From Armillaria gallica (lineage: Eukaryota; Basidiomycota; Agaricomycetes; Agaricales; Physalacriaceae), in assembly GCA_037576215.1 (NCBI GenBank), contig JBANDB010000004.1, positions 1,426,001 through 1,490,000 of the forward strand: 64,000 nt of DNA. Direction: 5' to 3'. A program made the translations under genes and the position numbers. The notes under the pieces were generated by a model that saw only the letters and a program-made list of their open reading frames with translations, was not told where the DNA came from and made no database searches. This document shows, piece by piece, positions 1-11,879 of the stretch (position 1 is its first letter; each line of letters opens with the position of its first letter).

Positions 1-1820
1 TCTATTCATCGTTGACATAGGCTGAAGGAATTTTGATAGTATCTGTAACGAAGAAATGAGCTCAGTGAAATACAGAAAGAACTATGAATAGGACGCACGG
101 TCAATCGGAACGTCTTCGATTTAGCCTCCGCCAGCTCAAAATCGCCATCAGCCGATTTCAAAGCCTACAGGCATGCACAATGCTCCCGTTAGTGCTGCTT
201 GTCAGCAAAATGTGCAGAATTCTATATCATCTTTACCAACACGTAAAAACGTCAGCAAGAGAAATCCACTCAGAGTGAAAGGACAGCTTACCGGCACCCG
301 TGTTGAAAACGGACTGGCTCGTGAGAACATCCTAAATCGTCATCGATTCATTAGTTGTCTGGGTAGCACCAGATAAACCATCGCTGAGAGTGAGATATCC
401 GTGGAAACGAACGCAGTGCAACGTCCATTTCGATGATTTCTGCATAAGGGCCAGGGGTTTGGTATTTGCCGGACACATCCTAAAAAGCCAGGCAGGCCGC
501 TGTGTCCCATACTCGTTGATCCACAGAAAGTTCCTTCAGAAAATGAGAGCGAGAGAGAACTTGGAGCAGAAGACGACGGCAGTCTTGGAAGGAGGTGAAA
601 GAGAGCCAAAGCCCCGAAAGCCAAAATCGGACCGATGACTACGAACCGGAAGTCAGACCGAATTCGCCGACCTACCTAACTTCTTCACCATCTTCGAACT
701 GTCCGTCTGACTCGTGCCAGCGCTCACTCTCACATCCACTTCTGAGTACCATTACTTTGAAACCTTCGCTCGACTTGTTTCTTCGTCTTTCCGATGTCAA
801 CGGTGCTCTGACCACCCTGCACAGGCACTCTGGAGGATCTTGTCCGAGTTTTGTCACTTTGCAGACGCGTAGGTAGCATGCTTCTCGCTTTGAAATTAGG
901 GCTGAGTGTGGCTATTACACATTTTTCAGTTTTTTGAGGAGAGACGTTGAATTGGACGACGGTCGAGTCTGCCTGGAAGCTTTTGGTGAGTGATCTCCCC
1001 GGCCCTTCTGTGCGTCACATCATTACTTATATATGCTAGGGCTCTGGAATCGTATTAAAACGCCACCATTGAAATTTGAGCATGGATGTACTACCATTTC
1101 AAGATCGAAGGACGGTACGACTTCGCAGGAAGGCACCAAGGCAAGAATTTTTGATATCCTCTACTGTGTTCTCTAAAAAGAATTATGGCGTGCTCAGGAC
1201 GATTATTTTATCGCGGGTAGCACACTGTCGTCTCACCGAAGCTTTCATTTTATGCAACTAGGCGGAAGGACGGAGAACGCATCACCTGGTGTTAAGGGAG
1301 TCACTGCAGTCAGGGGAGGTGGATTGTTGAAATTGGCCAGTCTGCGATTTTCTCTGCTTCCTCTTCTCTTGCCAAGCTGAATGCCATTCCTTACAGGCAG
1401 TCGAATACCGACGAGAACGTTTGCTTGTTATTGTCTCAGAGTGTGGCTGTCACGGTTGTCGGTTGTCGGTTGTCGGTTGTCGGTCGCCGTTCCTGTCCCT
1501 TGCCAATCCTGACAACACTGACTCATACTGGGCCCTTCACAAAAGTTCGCATCCGTATGTAATTCTCAATCAAAGCCAAAGAGTAATCCGAAGAATGCGT
1601 ATCCAGAGCTCCTCCATTTATTTTCCGCTTGGATAGCCTCTTATCGATTTCGCGGCACTCAGCCCAATACGAAACACGTTCCATTCACCCGTATCTTCCA
1701 GCTATAGCACAATATTTTCCAACGTTTTGCGGCCGCACGTCCCTACCTGTGGACGTACGCATCTCCATAACTTTTGTTAGGCCGGGAGTGGAAGCATCGG
1801 AGGAGAAAAGCAAATAGGTC
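1..1820 (+). repeat. Duplicated intergenic block A, copy A1
   Basis: No intact gene is seen. The block aligns along most of its length with A2 (from about 8,880) and A3 (from about 17,680), and in reverse complement with about 37,900-39,147 and 51,560-52,430. Shared landmarks include the text around 300-350 (ACTGGCTCGTGAG), 900-1020 and 1700-1760 (GCGGCCGCACG). The short ORFs here are not conserved in frame between copies. A1 carries a private expansion of the 7-mer GGTTGTC near 1453-1485. Relative to A2 and A3 it lacks about 1.1 kb just before the next block, where those copies hold about 10,700-11,870 and 19,620-20,700. Confidence 0.7.
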
Positions 1821-1829
1821 TATTCCCTC

Positions 1830-3900
1830 TTCGACGTCCACGACGCCCTGAGTCTCTGCCCCTCATTTCCTGTCACATTTAGAAGAATCCAACTCTGGCC
1901 AAATACTGCCGAACACGATATTGAACGTTTGAACGACGGCTGTGTGTTTCAAACACGTCTAATAGGTTCATAGAGGCGCTCCCATCGGACTGCTTGGATG
2001 CGGAATTATGCCTGCGAGACGACGATGATATCTCCCGTCTTCATAGAAGGCGGTTTCTCTGCCTGGGTTGTGGATCGATCAAGCCTATTATCACCTCCAC
2101 AAGCCATGCAGGTACGTACTATTATTCGTTTATTTCCTCGTTTCTGCTCACCTCTGGTCCTTGTTATCAAGACAGCAGCGTGATGCGGGCTACCTTCTTT
2201 GCGCAAGACATCACACACGAAATATTCATGTTACCCGACCTATTGTGCGTACGCTTCTTCCCCGCTTAGCCTCATGGGTCTGATTATTATAGTATAGTGT
2301 GTACACCATAATCCCCCAGCTCGTATGATACCCTGTCGCCTATCCCTACATCGCACACCCATCGTTGGATCCAAACGCGTCAATCTTGCACAATCACAAC
2401 CCATCTCCGTCAACTAAAGTCTACTCGTACTGTCGGAGACGGCGGGGATGTCGTTCGATTCCTTTCCCTTGAATCAACAGAGACGAGCCATTTTCCCATG
2501 GCGATGATCAGCCATGATGACGACCTTACCATTGACTGCCCCTCCATCGGTAACACCACGCGTGTCCCAGATTATAGCCATACATGAATCTATCGACAAG
2601 CCTAGGAAGTCATAGCACTAGGAGAGAAGATCGAAAGTGATAAACCCTTCCCGATCCTCCTGGGCTGTCCGACAGGTTGAAGCAGTCGGTGTGACTTTCT
2701 CTGCCCCAGGACCCGCCATTTGAAAACTTCAAATGGAGTTCTCCTCTGGAACCGCTACTTGGGGCCCTTCGTAACGGTATTCCACCTCGCATAATCAGTG
2801 GAAAATGTCGTAGATCTGTCGACAGCAAAATACTCTGTGGGTTCTCAATTAGACTTCCTCGTACGTTCTCTTCCTGATATCTACGACCTCAGCCTTAATG
2901 GAAATGTTGCCTCAAGGTTCTGTATCGCTGTCACAGTGACTACGAGCGATGAACGGTAGTTTGAGATGGTCGCCGCGGGTAGGAGGGAGGTTGTTGTACA
3001 TGGGCGAAGGGGAGATTCGTCAGTCTCCCTTCATCGTTATTGGTTAGTCGCATTGACCGCCTCTTTTACAGACAACGTCGATGGATGCGCCGGTTCCAAA
3101 CAACATCGATGTCTTTCCTCCTACGGTGGGTCGCCACCCTATGTGAAAAAAGGCACAAACAATCTTTGAATATCAAGATCTCAACGAGGAAACCTTGCTT
3201 GAGTATGTTCCTTTTCATAATTCTCTTCCCTTGACTGACGTCTTTTCCATAGACCCTCTTCGTCTTGCCGATCGAACCAATACGGATGTAATCACGTTTG
3301 TTTGTCCATCTAGAGTCAGTGTACGCTTTGGACCTGTATGTAAATGGGCGTCAAATCAATGACGGATCCATCAATGCTCGCCAACGAAGACAAGCCAATT
3401 GTGCAGGACATCTTTCATGATGGTAGCTTCCGATAGATGGAAAATATTCGGCGCATATACCAAGGTGATAAATACCAGGAAGGTTCGTCATCACCATTCA
3501 TATTCCATGAAAGAAAATAATGAATTTGGAAAGAGACGGATGTCCAGCTTCATGGAAACTAGAAGACGGGTGTGGCCGTTTTCTCGCTGTTCCTCACGGA
3601 ACCTTTTGGGCATCTAACCGTGATGATGATTTAGAGCTGGGAGGTAGTAAGCCGGTAATTCCGCGGCGCCGTAATTTGTACTCATCTTCTTCGCACAGGC
3701 CCCTCGTCGTGGACGATAGATGAACTTAGACCTGCTGTTCAGGATTTAGTATGGCGGAGAGCATGTGAAAAGCCATCCCATAATTCAACAGTATGTTTTT
3801 GCTCATCTTTTCTCTAAAGTGTTGCTGACGGTAGGCGGGAACCTACGTACCGCCGGCATGTACTAGGCTAATTCTATCGTCATTACAGACTTTTCTTTTT
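1830..3900 (+). pseudogene. Block B/C copy 1: decayed multi-exon gene relic
   Basis: Exon-like pieces recur in the same order at about 11,880-13,680, 20,700-21,660 and, reversed, 49,940-51,560 and 55,800-58,400. Readable pieces include ENFKWSSPLEPLLG (about 2,730), KAQTIFEYQDLNEETLLEY (about 3,155-3,210), LDLYVNGRQINDGSI (about 3,330-3,375) and HGTFWAS (about 3,595). Stops and shifts separate the pieces in every copy. A splice-like GTATGT starts just after 3,790, followed by a conserved ACCTACCGCCGGCATGT. The protein family is not recognised. The strand was chosen from open frames and splice-like sites. It lies 3' to 3' with HET1, about 300 bp away. Confidence 0.45.
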
Positions 3901-4209
3901 TTGCTATCATTGTAATCTAATTCGGAAGCGCGTGGATCTCATGACGTCTGGCGACCAGTGAAGGGAAGGAATGTGAGATGAAGAGATGAAAGCTATTAGT
4001 GCTGAAATCACTGAGATAAGTAACGAAGATGTCTACAAAACTAGAGATCGAGATCGCGTGTGATGATCGCGGCAAAAAGTATTTTAATTGAACAGTTTGT
4101 AAAAAATAAGAAGAGCATTATTTCTTTCATCATCGACTATAAAAGGTATCTTCATGCAACAGGGTTAGGGATCTGTGCCATGAAATAACTTCACAAAGAC
4201 AAGCGCACT

Positions 4210-5998
4210 TCATGCAAGAAAGGTTTCTGGATATGTAGTAACTCCCAGTTCGTGTAGTATCTTTACATCCTTCTCGTTGGGGATCTGGAACACCGACATT
4301 TTCTTAAACACCTCCCCTGGAAGTCTTTCCCCGACAACCCAGCACTGCCGCTCATAGAATGGCCCCTTAAAACGACATGGGCGACTGCCTACCAGTGCAT
4401 ATAAACCCTCCGGTATTGGGTATTGGTGATAGGCGACGATCATGAAGGTTTGTTTCACACCCGTGATATCTTTGACGATCAACTCTCCCTCTCGGAAGTT
4501 CCTCTCCAGCAATCGGTGGAACAATCCCCGCACATAACCTGATTCGATACAGGGTCCACGACACCAATCGACATCTTCCTCTTTCGTACGCTCAACGTCT
4601 CCATTCCAGCCCCTATCACGGCCACTGAGCTGTGCCGGCGGTAGCACCCCATCCATGGCTTGCTTCCATGATGGTCGCCAAAACCTGTTTCCATTCCCAG
4701 GTTGAGGATATAGGAAGAACAGGCACTCCTTATTTGTTGCCGCCATCTCATTGACCAGTACGTTCCATGCGTCCTCTTCAGACTGTGTCGCATTGTACAC
4801 AGGTATTTCCGTCTGCAGCAGATAAGACAACCCTGCCACCCTATCCAAAGGATTCGTCGCCACCCGCTTCTGCATCTCTGACAGCGCAATAAACACAGGC
4901 ATGCCCAGCACACTGACACCCCCCTCCAGCAACGATAGTCGATTCTCAACCTTCGTCCGCGTTTCCTTTTCTATAAATCTGTCATCGCCTGTATCTCCGC
5001 CGATGGTCATACCACGTCGGATCTCCTGCAGCGTCCACGCCCGTCTAAACCAGCATGTATCACTCTCCAAGTCCTTCTCCTTCAAACTGAAAGGACGCCC
5101 CAGCCCGCTGAGGTAGCACACCACCGGCCAACGTGACGCGTACACTCGTCCGATAGTGGGCACATCGACCTTCCACTCCTCCGCACGCAGATCCTCCCTC
5201 CGTCCGCCCACCTGTCTCAAACAGAGCACATCTAACCACGCATACTCCGCGCCGTGGTTCAGCATCTCGATGCGGATGAGATCGAGGTTAGCATCCCGCG
5301 GCATCGGCACGGGCCATTCGTATCCATTGATGGGTGTATGCGCATACACGCGATCCTCTTCTTTCATCCACGCGTGTGATATTGCCCATGGATGCCTGCG
5401 TGCAACCCACCACGGCACCACCCGATTGCTGAACAGATCCCAGACACGTCGAGGGGGCAGCCAGCGACTGATGACCTTGTTATTTACGAGTACATCTTGC
5501 CTCATCTGTCGATCCCATGCTTCGCGAGTCTGTAGTGTATCTTCGATGTCGGTAAATTCATTATACCAAAATGGGCGGAGATAACTAAAGGCGGTGCCAA
5601 AGTCGTAGCCCTTCATCATGTAGGCTTCAAGGAGAGAGCATAGGGAACACATTTCCAGGGTGTATGATGTGCCGAGGATAATGTTCAGCTTCTCTAAGAG
5701 CCCCTCAACACCGAGGCTAGTGCAGGGAGTGTTGGCAAGACAGGAGGATATGATGGGCTTCCTATCTGTGTAGGACTTCTGCTTCGGCACTGGAATAGAC
5801 GGTTCTGGTTGACCAGTCTCGGTGAATGCGGAGAGGATCACCTTGGGGAGACTCGCATACTTGTGAAGTATCTTTGCGTACTAAAGCACATTATTTTCTA
5901 CCTGTATTTTCGCGTTATTCTATGCTTACTTGCTCACGATCAAGTCCCCTGTGTACATCAGTCCATTCATAATGTTTGTACCATTCCCATCCATCCAT
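4210..5998 (-). CDS. HET-domain protein, copy HET1 (intact)
   Basis: A two-exon gene of 579 residues. Exon 1 (5930-5998) encodes 23 residues starting MDGWEWYKHY. A 49-bp GTAAGC...TTTAG intron (5881-5929, phase 0) follows, then exon 2 (4210-5880). HET hallmarks are AISHAW (about residues 189-194), YAWLDVLCLRQ (about 236-246), KVDVPTIGRVY and RRAWTLQE (about 302-309). The C-terminal half has the conserved block MQKRVATNPLDRVAGLSYLL. HET domains act in fungal non-self recognition and cell death in ascomycetes; their role in mushrooms is unproven. I chose this start because the mini-exon and intron are conserved in HET2, HET5 and HET6. No signal peptide or membrane segment is seen. It is one of three intact copies in the window. 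Confidence 0.9.
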
Positions 5999-6190
5999 TT
6001 TGACTTTCCCTATCTTAGTGGAATGAGGATGTGAATATGAATGGTTACATAGCAGCACGTACTATTGGACGTTCACTGAGCGGAGGATTGAGGCGCCTCG
6101 TCACCGCGGTAGGAATAGTTGGGCCCGTGGAAGTGTATCACAACCATCAACATTCCCGGAGATAGAAGCCCAATATTTTGAATCCAGCCT
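5999..6190 (-). promoter_or_regulatory. Conserved block upstream of HET1
   Basis: The first ~190 bp upstream of the HET1 start are shared with HET2 (15791-16030) and HET6 (53800-53933). They include GGAAAGTCAAAATGG at the start codon, GCGGAGGATTGAGGCGCC and a TGATGGTTGTGAT box. HET5 keeps a weaker version. Retention across copies could reflect promoter function or simply recent duplication. No defined transcription-factor site is claimed. Confidence 0.35.
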
Positions 6191-6509
6191 TCCATGTGTA
6201 TGCATTGTTCTTCCGGTATTCTCACACCGTGACTACGTTAGATTGATGTAAGATACGTATCGTGTTAAAATACTGAGTGAGTTCACTTTTGCGCAGAGTA
6301 TTCTCATCATAGACGAGCTCCCGTAGTATCAATGTCGCTACCCGGCAGTAGAAGTCGGCGAAAGAAGACATCCCGGGATGTGCAATCCTCTCACTACAGA
6401 GGGATGATAGGGTCGGAGCGTGATGCGTATTATCACCCTCACATTAGGATAGTACCACAAAGCTTGTATACTTCCGCTACGTTGCAGAACCGCATCAGAT
6501 GATATATGA

Positions 6510-6930
6510 GAGAATGAAGGTACAGATATACATTTCCATCACATCATGGAGCGCACGATCCACATTCAGTCCTGAAATATCCAGGAATGATACTTCTTTA
6601 CGGTTTTCGACATTGAAGTCCTCGTTCAACGAGACGTATCTAGCTGATGAGATGCAGAGAATGAGTCGCACCCGAAACAACACGAACGGGAAGCACGAAC
6701 CACTAGGGATTTCACTCAGCAACAAGTGGGCCCTATTCTTCGGGCGCTGAGTAAGGCCTTTTGGCCTCTTCTTTCATCATGCTTCACTACCCGGTGCAGA
6801 GTTCTTTTTGCTTGCGGTCGCTTCGAATGAATCTTGTTCATGTTACTCCATCACGAGTTCGACGGATGATAATTCAAGCAGACAGATTGGAGTGATAATA
6901 GACCACAATAGATCGACTATAATTCCCCAC
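6510..6930 (+). repeat. D-block sub-repeat, first copy
   Basis: This segment is repeated about 580 bp downstream at 7,085-7,480, and reversed at about 42,390-42,800 and 53,290-53,680. It is absent from D2. Shared text includes ATCCAGGAATGATACTTC and GATGATAATTCAAGCAGACA. All copies contain a relic frame with NETYL followed by NES(H/D)P and ending near VG(A/P)ILRA. In this copy one shift separates the two parts. Confidence 0.6.
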
Positions 6931-7084
6931 AAGTCCTAATATACCCAGCACCGAGTATCTATCAAACGCCCATCAGTCGACGGAGAGAAATCAACGCATC
7001 ATCAAAACGTCAATCCGTGCATAGGTGAAGTGGTGAAATTTCTCGTTTGTATTTGTCCCAAAGTGAATTGAAGCACAGGTATAC

Positions 7085-7480
7085 CTTTCCATCAATCATG
7101 TAGCGCTGGAATACAATTCAGTCCCAAAATATCCAGGAATGATACTTCTTTACGTTTTTCGACACTGAGGTACTCATTGAACGAGACATATCTACGTGGA
7201 AAGAATGAATCGCACACTTTCCACCACAAATGGGAAGAACGAACCACCAGTGATTTCGTTGACCAACCGGTGGGCGCAATTCTTCGAGCGCTAAGTTGAC
7301 CTCTTCTCTCATCATGCTTCCCTACCCGGTGTCGAGTTCTTTTTGCTTACAAGCGCTCCGAATGAATCTCGTCCACGGTACTCACTCCTGATGAACACAT
7401 CACGAAATCGAAGGATGATAATTCAAGCAGACAGATTGGGATGATAATAGACCGCGCTAGATCGGCCGTAACTCCCCATC
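7085..7480 (+). repeat. D-block sub-repeat, second tandem copy
   Basis: A direct repeat of 6,510-6,930, including ATCCAGGAATGATACTTC and the 3' part ending in CGTAACTCCCCA. A relic frame reads NETYLRGKNESH and DQPVGAILRALS before a stop. This frame agrees with the reversed copy near 42,600-42,680. It is the only place in the window where the sub-repeat is in tandem. Confidence 0.6.
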
Positions 7481-8879
7481 GGTCAACAGGTGCGCTAGCA
7501 AATAGCAGGTTGCAAGCGTACAGTTCTGAGCGATGGATACTATCAAGATTCGGCACACAGATATCAGAAATGGTGTTACGTACTTGTCTGTCCACAAAGC
7601 TCAATCCATACCCGGCGACAGAAACCTTAAGATAAAGCCGTACACATTCAGAGAGACAGATAATGGTAGGGATGTAAGGTAAGTTGGCCTGGCTTCGGCC
7701 AAGGTGTTTCAAAAATTTCAGGAATTTTGCTCTTAAGCTCTTGTTGCCGCCGTCCGCCTAGGATATGCAATCTGCGACTGCATCGATATCTGTCTTCGAC
7801 GCGACATAAGTACACGGCATCTGCGTGCGGGTCCCTCGAACATGACTGCCAACACAATGCTATCGTATCAAGAACATCCTCCTGCAATTTTGCCGAATAA
7901 CGACTCCCCGCCATGCATCGGAAATGTCAGAATGGGCAGCGTTTCTGCGGCACCAGGACTGGATCACGAGAGCTGAAAGAGATTGTAGACAAGGAGGTAC
8001 GGGTTTTAGTGCGTGAGCTTCCGATTGAGTGATTTGAGGATATGATAGCTGGCGATGGCGGCGTCCGTTGTCAGAGTGCCTGGTAGCCAATGCATGGAAG
8101 TGTATGTATCATATTCAAAGAGAAGGGTGGCATGGCAGGAGGTGACAGAGAGGAGCGAAGCCGGTAAGAACATACGGGAGAAAACTCGATAGCTTCAGTG
8201 ACGATTGCTCGATAGGGCTCGACGACTTGAGGCTTTGACATCTGAAACGGGCAATATTTGGCAGACCACGTCTATATGGGAAGATTAACACTATAAACAA
8301 AGATTAAGCAGATAGTACGTACGATGCAGGAGCTTGGAGACCAAAACCGATCCCTCGACAGTGGTTTGACGCCACGAAAGTACCACTGGGGAAAAATCGA
8401 AGGATTGAAGAAGCAACCTTTCTCCTTTGCAGTGAGCTATTCATCGCTAGCTGAGGAGCTCCCTAACAGTCGCCTAAAGAATATCCGGCCGGACGCCTTG
8501 CCTCCGCGGAGATTTGTCTTCATGTATGCGCACGAGCAGGATGTGATAATCGCTGATAGAGCCTGGAGAGAGCATAAGCATAGAAAAATGGGTGGTCGGA
8601 AAAGGCAAGGCTCGTCCTCGGATTGCACGACGAGGCGGTGGTTGTAGGAACCTGAGGGTCCAATCCTGACTGCGGGCCATGCAGGCATGAAATGCGACGA
8701 CGACGAAAGTTATACACAGCGATCAAGTCCAGGTCCGACGATGCTGATGGCCGAACAGTGAGATGGAGAAGGCCCCGAGTTTGGTGAAAGCTTTTCGCGA
8801 CCCGAACGTCGGCGATAGAGATGGGTGAGATGGTATAGTGAGGGCGGGATATCCTAGACGGATCGTCCATCGCTGCATT

Positions 8880-11870
8880 AGGTTGAAAAAATTTGATTCT
8901 TGCTGTCTGTACCCAAAAAATAAGCTCGATAAATTTGAGAAAGAATGAATAAGACGCACGACGAGCCGGTTTGAAAATCAGAACGTCTGGGCCTCAGCCT
9001 GAAATCGCCATCCGCCAGTCGCGAAGTCCACCACAAAGTGGACAATTTCTATACCATCTTTACGCGCAGAAGGATCAGCGGGATACATCTACTCAGAGCG
9101 AAAGGACATCGTACCATTACCGGCATCCGTGTTGAAAGCGGACATGGTCGTGAGCATGTCTTGTCGTCTTTCTCTTGCTTAACTTGATAAGCTACGGCGA
9201 GCTAGAAGATCGTAACGAGCGACTCACCAAATCAACCGCAGCGGCTATCATAGTATGAGCACCACCATCGACAATATCTCGGCCGGGTACTACTAGATGG
9301 TCCTCCTAAATCATAATCAGGCCATTACTTGCGCGTATCAGAAGATGAACAATCCCTGAGAGTCGAATATCCGTGGAAATGAGCGCGACGCAGCATCCAT
9401 CTCGACGATTTCTGCAGAAGGGCCGGTGATTTGGTGATTTGGCAGAGATATCCTAGAAAAAAAGCCAGGCCGGCCACACTCGTTGATGAAAAAAGGTTCC
9501 TTAAGACGATGACGGCGAGAGAGAAAATGGAGTAGAAGACGATAACGCACCGGAGGTCGGACCGATTTGGCCGACCTACCTGGCAACTTCGACTCCCATC
9601 TTCGTGCTCTCCGTCTGACGCGCCAGCCATCACTCTCATGTTTACTTCCGAGTACCACTGCTGTGAAACCTCTGTTTGTCTCGTTTCTGCTTCTCTCCAA
9701 AGTCGACGACAATCTGGCCCACTCTGTTTTGTCACTTTGCAGACATGTATGTAGTGCGCTTCTCCGCTTTGAAATTAGGACTGACTACGAGTATTCCGCA
9801 CTCCGCAGTCTTTGGAGGGGTTGGTTTAGAGACATTCAAACTGGATGGTGGCCGACTCTGCCTGTATGTTTTCCGTTTCGTGAGTGATTCCCGGACCCTT
9901 CTGTATGTCGCATTGTCAGTTACACACGCTAGGGCTCTGGAATAGCACGAAAACGCTACCCTTAGAATTTATCCATGAGCGTACCATAAATAAAGACGGA
10001 AGGGCACAATTGAATGTAAACTTTGTAGGAAGGTGTCGAGGTAAGAATCTTTGATATCCTGTAGTTTTCTCTCTCAACGAAACTACCGCGTGCCAAGGAC
10101 GATTATTTATCGCTAATAGCGCACTTCTACCTCGCTGAAGCCTTGCTTGTATATGACTAGTGAGAGGACGCATCACCTAGTGTTACAGGGATTAACTGCA
10201 GTCAGGAGAGATGATATTTTGAAAATCGTCAATGTGCGTTTTACTCTGCTTCCTCTTCTCTCGCCAAGCTGAATGTTATTCCTTGCAGGCGGTCGAAGAC
10301 CAACGAGCAAGCTTGCTTGTTATCGTCTCAGAGCGTGGCGATCGTGATTGTCAGTATTCAGTCGCCATTCCCGCCCCTTGCCAATCTCTCGACAAGTCAC
10401 AACAACGACTCATACTGGGCCCACGGCAATAGTTCGCATCCATGTCTTATTCTCCATCGTTGCCAAACCATAATACTATGAACGTGTATCTACAGCGCCC
10501 CAATTTTATATTTCGCTTGGATAGCTTCGTGTCGGTTTCGCGGGCCCCATCTGATATCAATTGTGTTCCATTCAATCTAATTTTCCGGCTTTAGCAATGT
10601 CTTGCGGCCGCACGTTCCTATCTATCGACATACGCATTTCCACAACTTTGTTACGCCTGTGATGGCAGTGCCGGTGGAGAACGGCGAGTAGGACGAGTGC
10701 TTACAACCAAAACGCCGCCAGGCCATGCGACAAAACACAACTCGCTGTAGAAGTCTGCTATCGTGTCACCAGGCTGCCATTCCCATTTCCAAAGGATGAT
10801 GGGCCTCGTCTCTCGTCAGAATTCCGACAGATTTTCGAAGTACGTCCATGTTTTGTAATTCATTTCAGTTTTGACTAAACCTTTTACTGCAGACTATTTC
10901 CCTCGGGTTCCTACTTGGTGGCTGTAAATCTGTCCACTCGAACGTTTATTCCTCTACCTCTCTTCCTGGCATCCTCAGTCACTGCCGTTCCCGTAGATCC
11001 TTGCAATCCATGGGTCCATCAGGTCACGACGTACGAAGTTTTCCTTATCGAGGCATCACCATGCTCCTAATTTCTACAAACTTTTGTGTTTCTGCTTCGA
11101 TGATGACGTACGAGGGGTGAGAGTTACCATAGCGATGAGAAAGGGAAGCGTGACGAGCCACAGAGAACGTAGTCCAGAAATATCACACAGCACTGCGTGA
11201 TTCTTCATGGACGAATTCACTTCTCGGGGTTCGTCCCTCCTATTTGATCCGGTTGAAAATTGAATGGCTGATTTGATCTTGATAGGAATCGTTTTGTGCT
11301 GAGAAGTCTTCGGTGGTGGGGGTGGAGCGCTGAAGATCAATGTGCTGGTAAACAAAACTGTGGTTTTATTCAAACGTGGGCGACTCTCATCCTCACAGAG
11401 CTTCATGTTGTGGTATAATGTTCAAGCTCATGTCCACACGCGATGGAAGACCAACTGTGCGTCCACATTTTCTTCTTTTCTATTCAGCTGATTAGTCGCT
11501 GACAGATTTTTAGTGCTGCATATAAGTTGGGAGATATAACGTCAGTCTGGTGTGGTCCATTCATTCGCCAGAATACCATCGCTCGAACTCGCGATGACAC
11601 CATCAGGAAGGTATACAAGGGTGAGACTCCCTTGGAACGACCACAAGCGAAACGTTTTGCCACCAGGGAGACGTCGAGGAACAGCGCACGTTTGTTGGGC
11701 GATGACTTCGCCGTTGGTAGTGCTTTTTCCCCTCTTGTCATAGAGGGTGCGCACTATGAGGAATAGGATGCCGGTCCTGTTACGAACTCTCCTGATGTTG
11801 CGGCAAGATTGATCATCTGCGCTCGTGCAATCTCGTGTAAATTTGTGCGTCATGGCATACAAAGAGAGCA
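8880..11870 (+). repeat. Duplicated intergenic block A, copy A2
   Basis: It matches A1 and A3 from the region ACGCACG near 8,950 onward and is the start of the second tandem unit. It retains the ~1.1 kb (10,700-11,870) missing from A1; A3 has the equivalent at 19,620-20,700 and a reversed piece lies near 37,930-38,160 (shared TCAGAATTCCGACAGAT). I see no supported gene. ORFs of 110-136 codons here are not preserved in frame between copies. Confidence 0.65.
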
Positions 11871-11879
11871 GCGGCAGTC

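Larger units (their letters stand above)
6191..8870 (+). repeat. Duplicated block D, copy D1, with gene relics
   Basis: No intact gene. The block aligns with D2 (15,791-17,660) and in reverse complement with 40,835-43,183 and 52,430-53,933. Plus-strand exon relics include LVAAVRLGYAICDCIDIC (about 7,740-7,795) and EWAAFLRHQDWITRAERD (about 7,927-7,980), the latter followed by a GTACGG...GATAG intron-like gap. On the minus strand a frame around 8,440-8,690 recurs in other D copies (17,062-17,301 and the rc copies). Neither frame belongs to a family I recognise. Two tandem copies of a ~0.45-kb sub-repeat sit inside. Confidence 0.6.

Noticed and set aside
1830..3900. B/C relic as a DUF7918-type gene
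   Set aside because: A few residues are reminiscent (EY near the start, DLYVNGRQ in the middle), but the match from memory is too weak to name.
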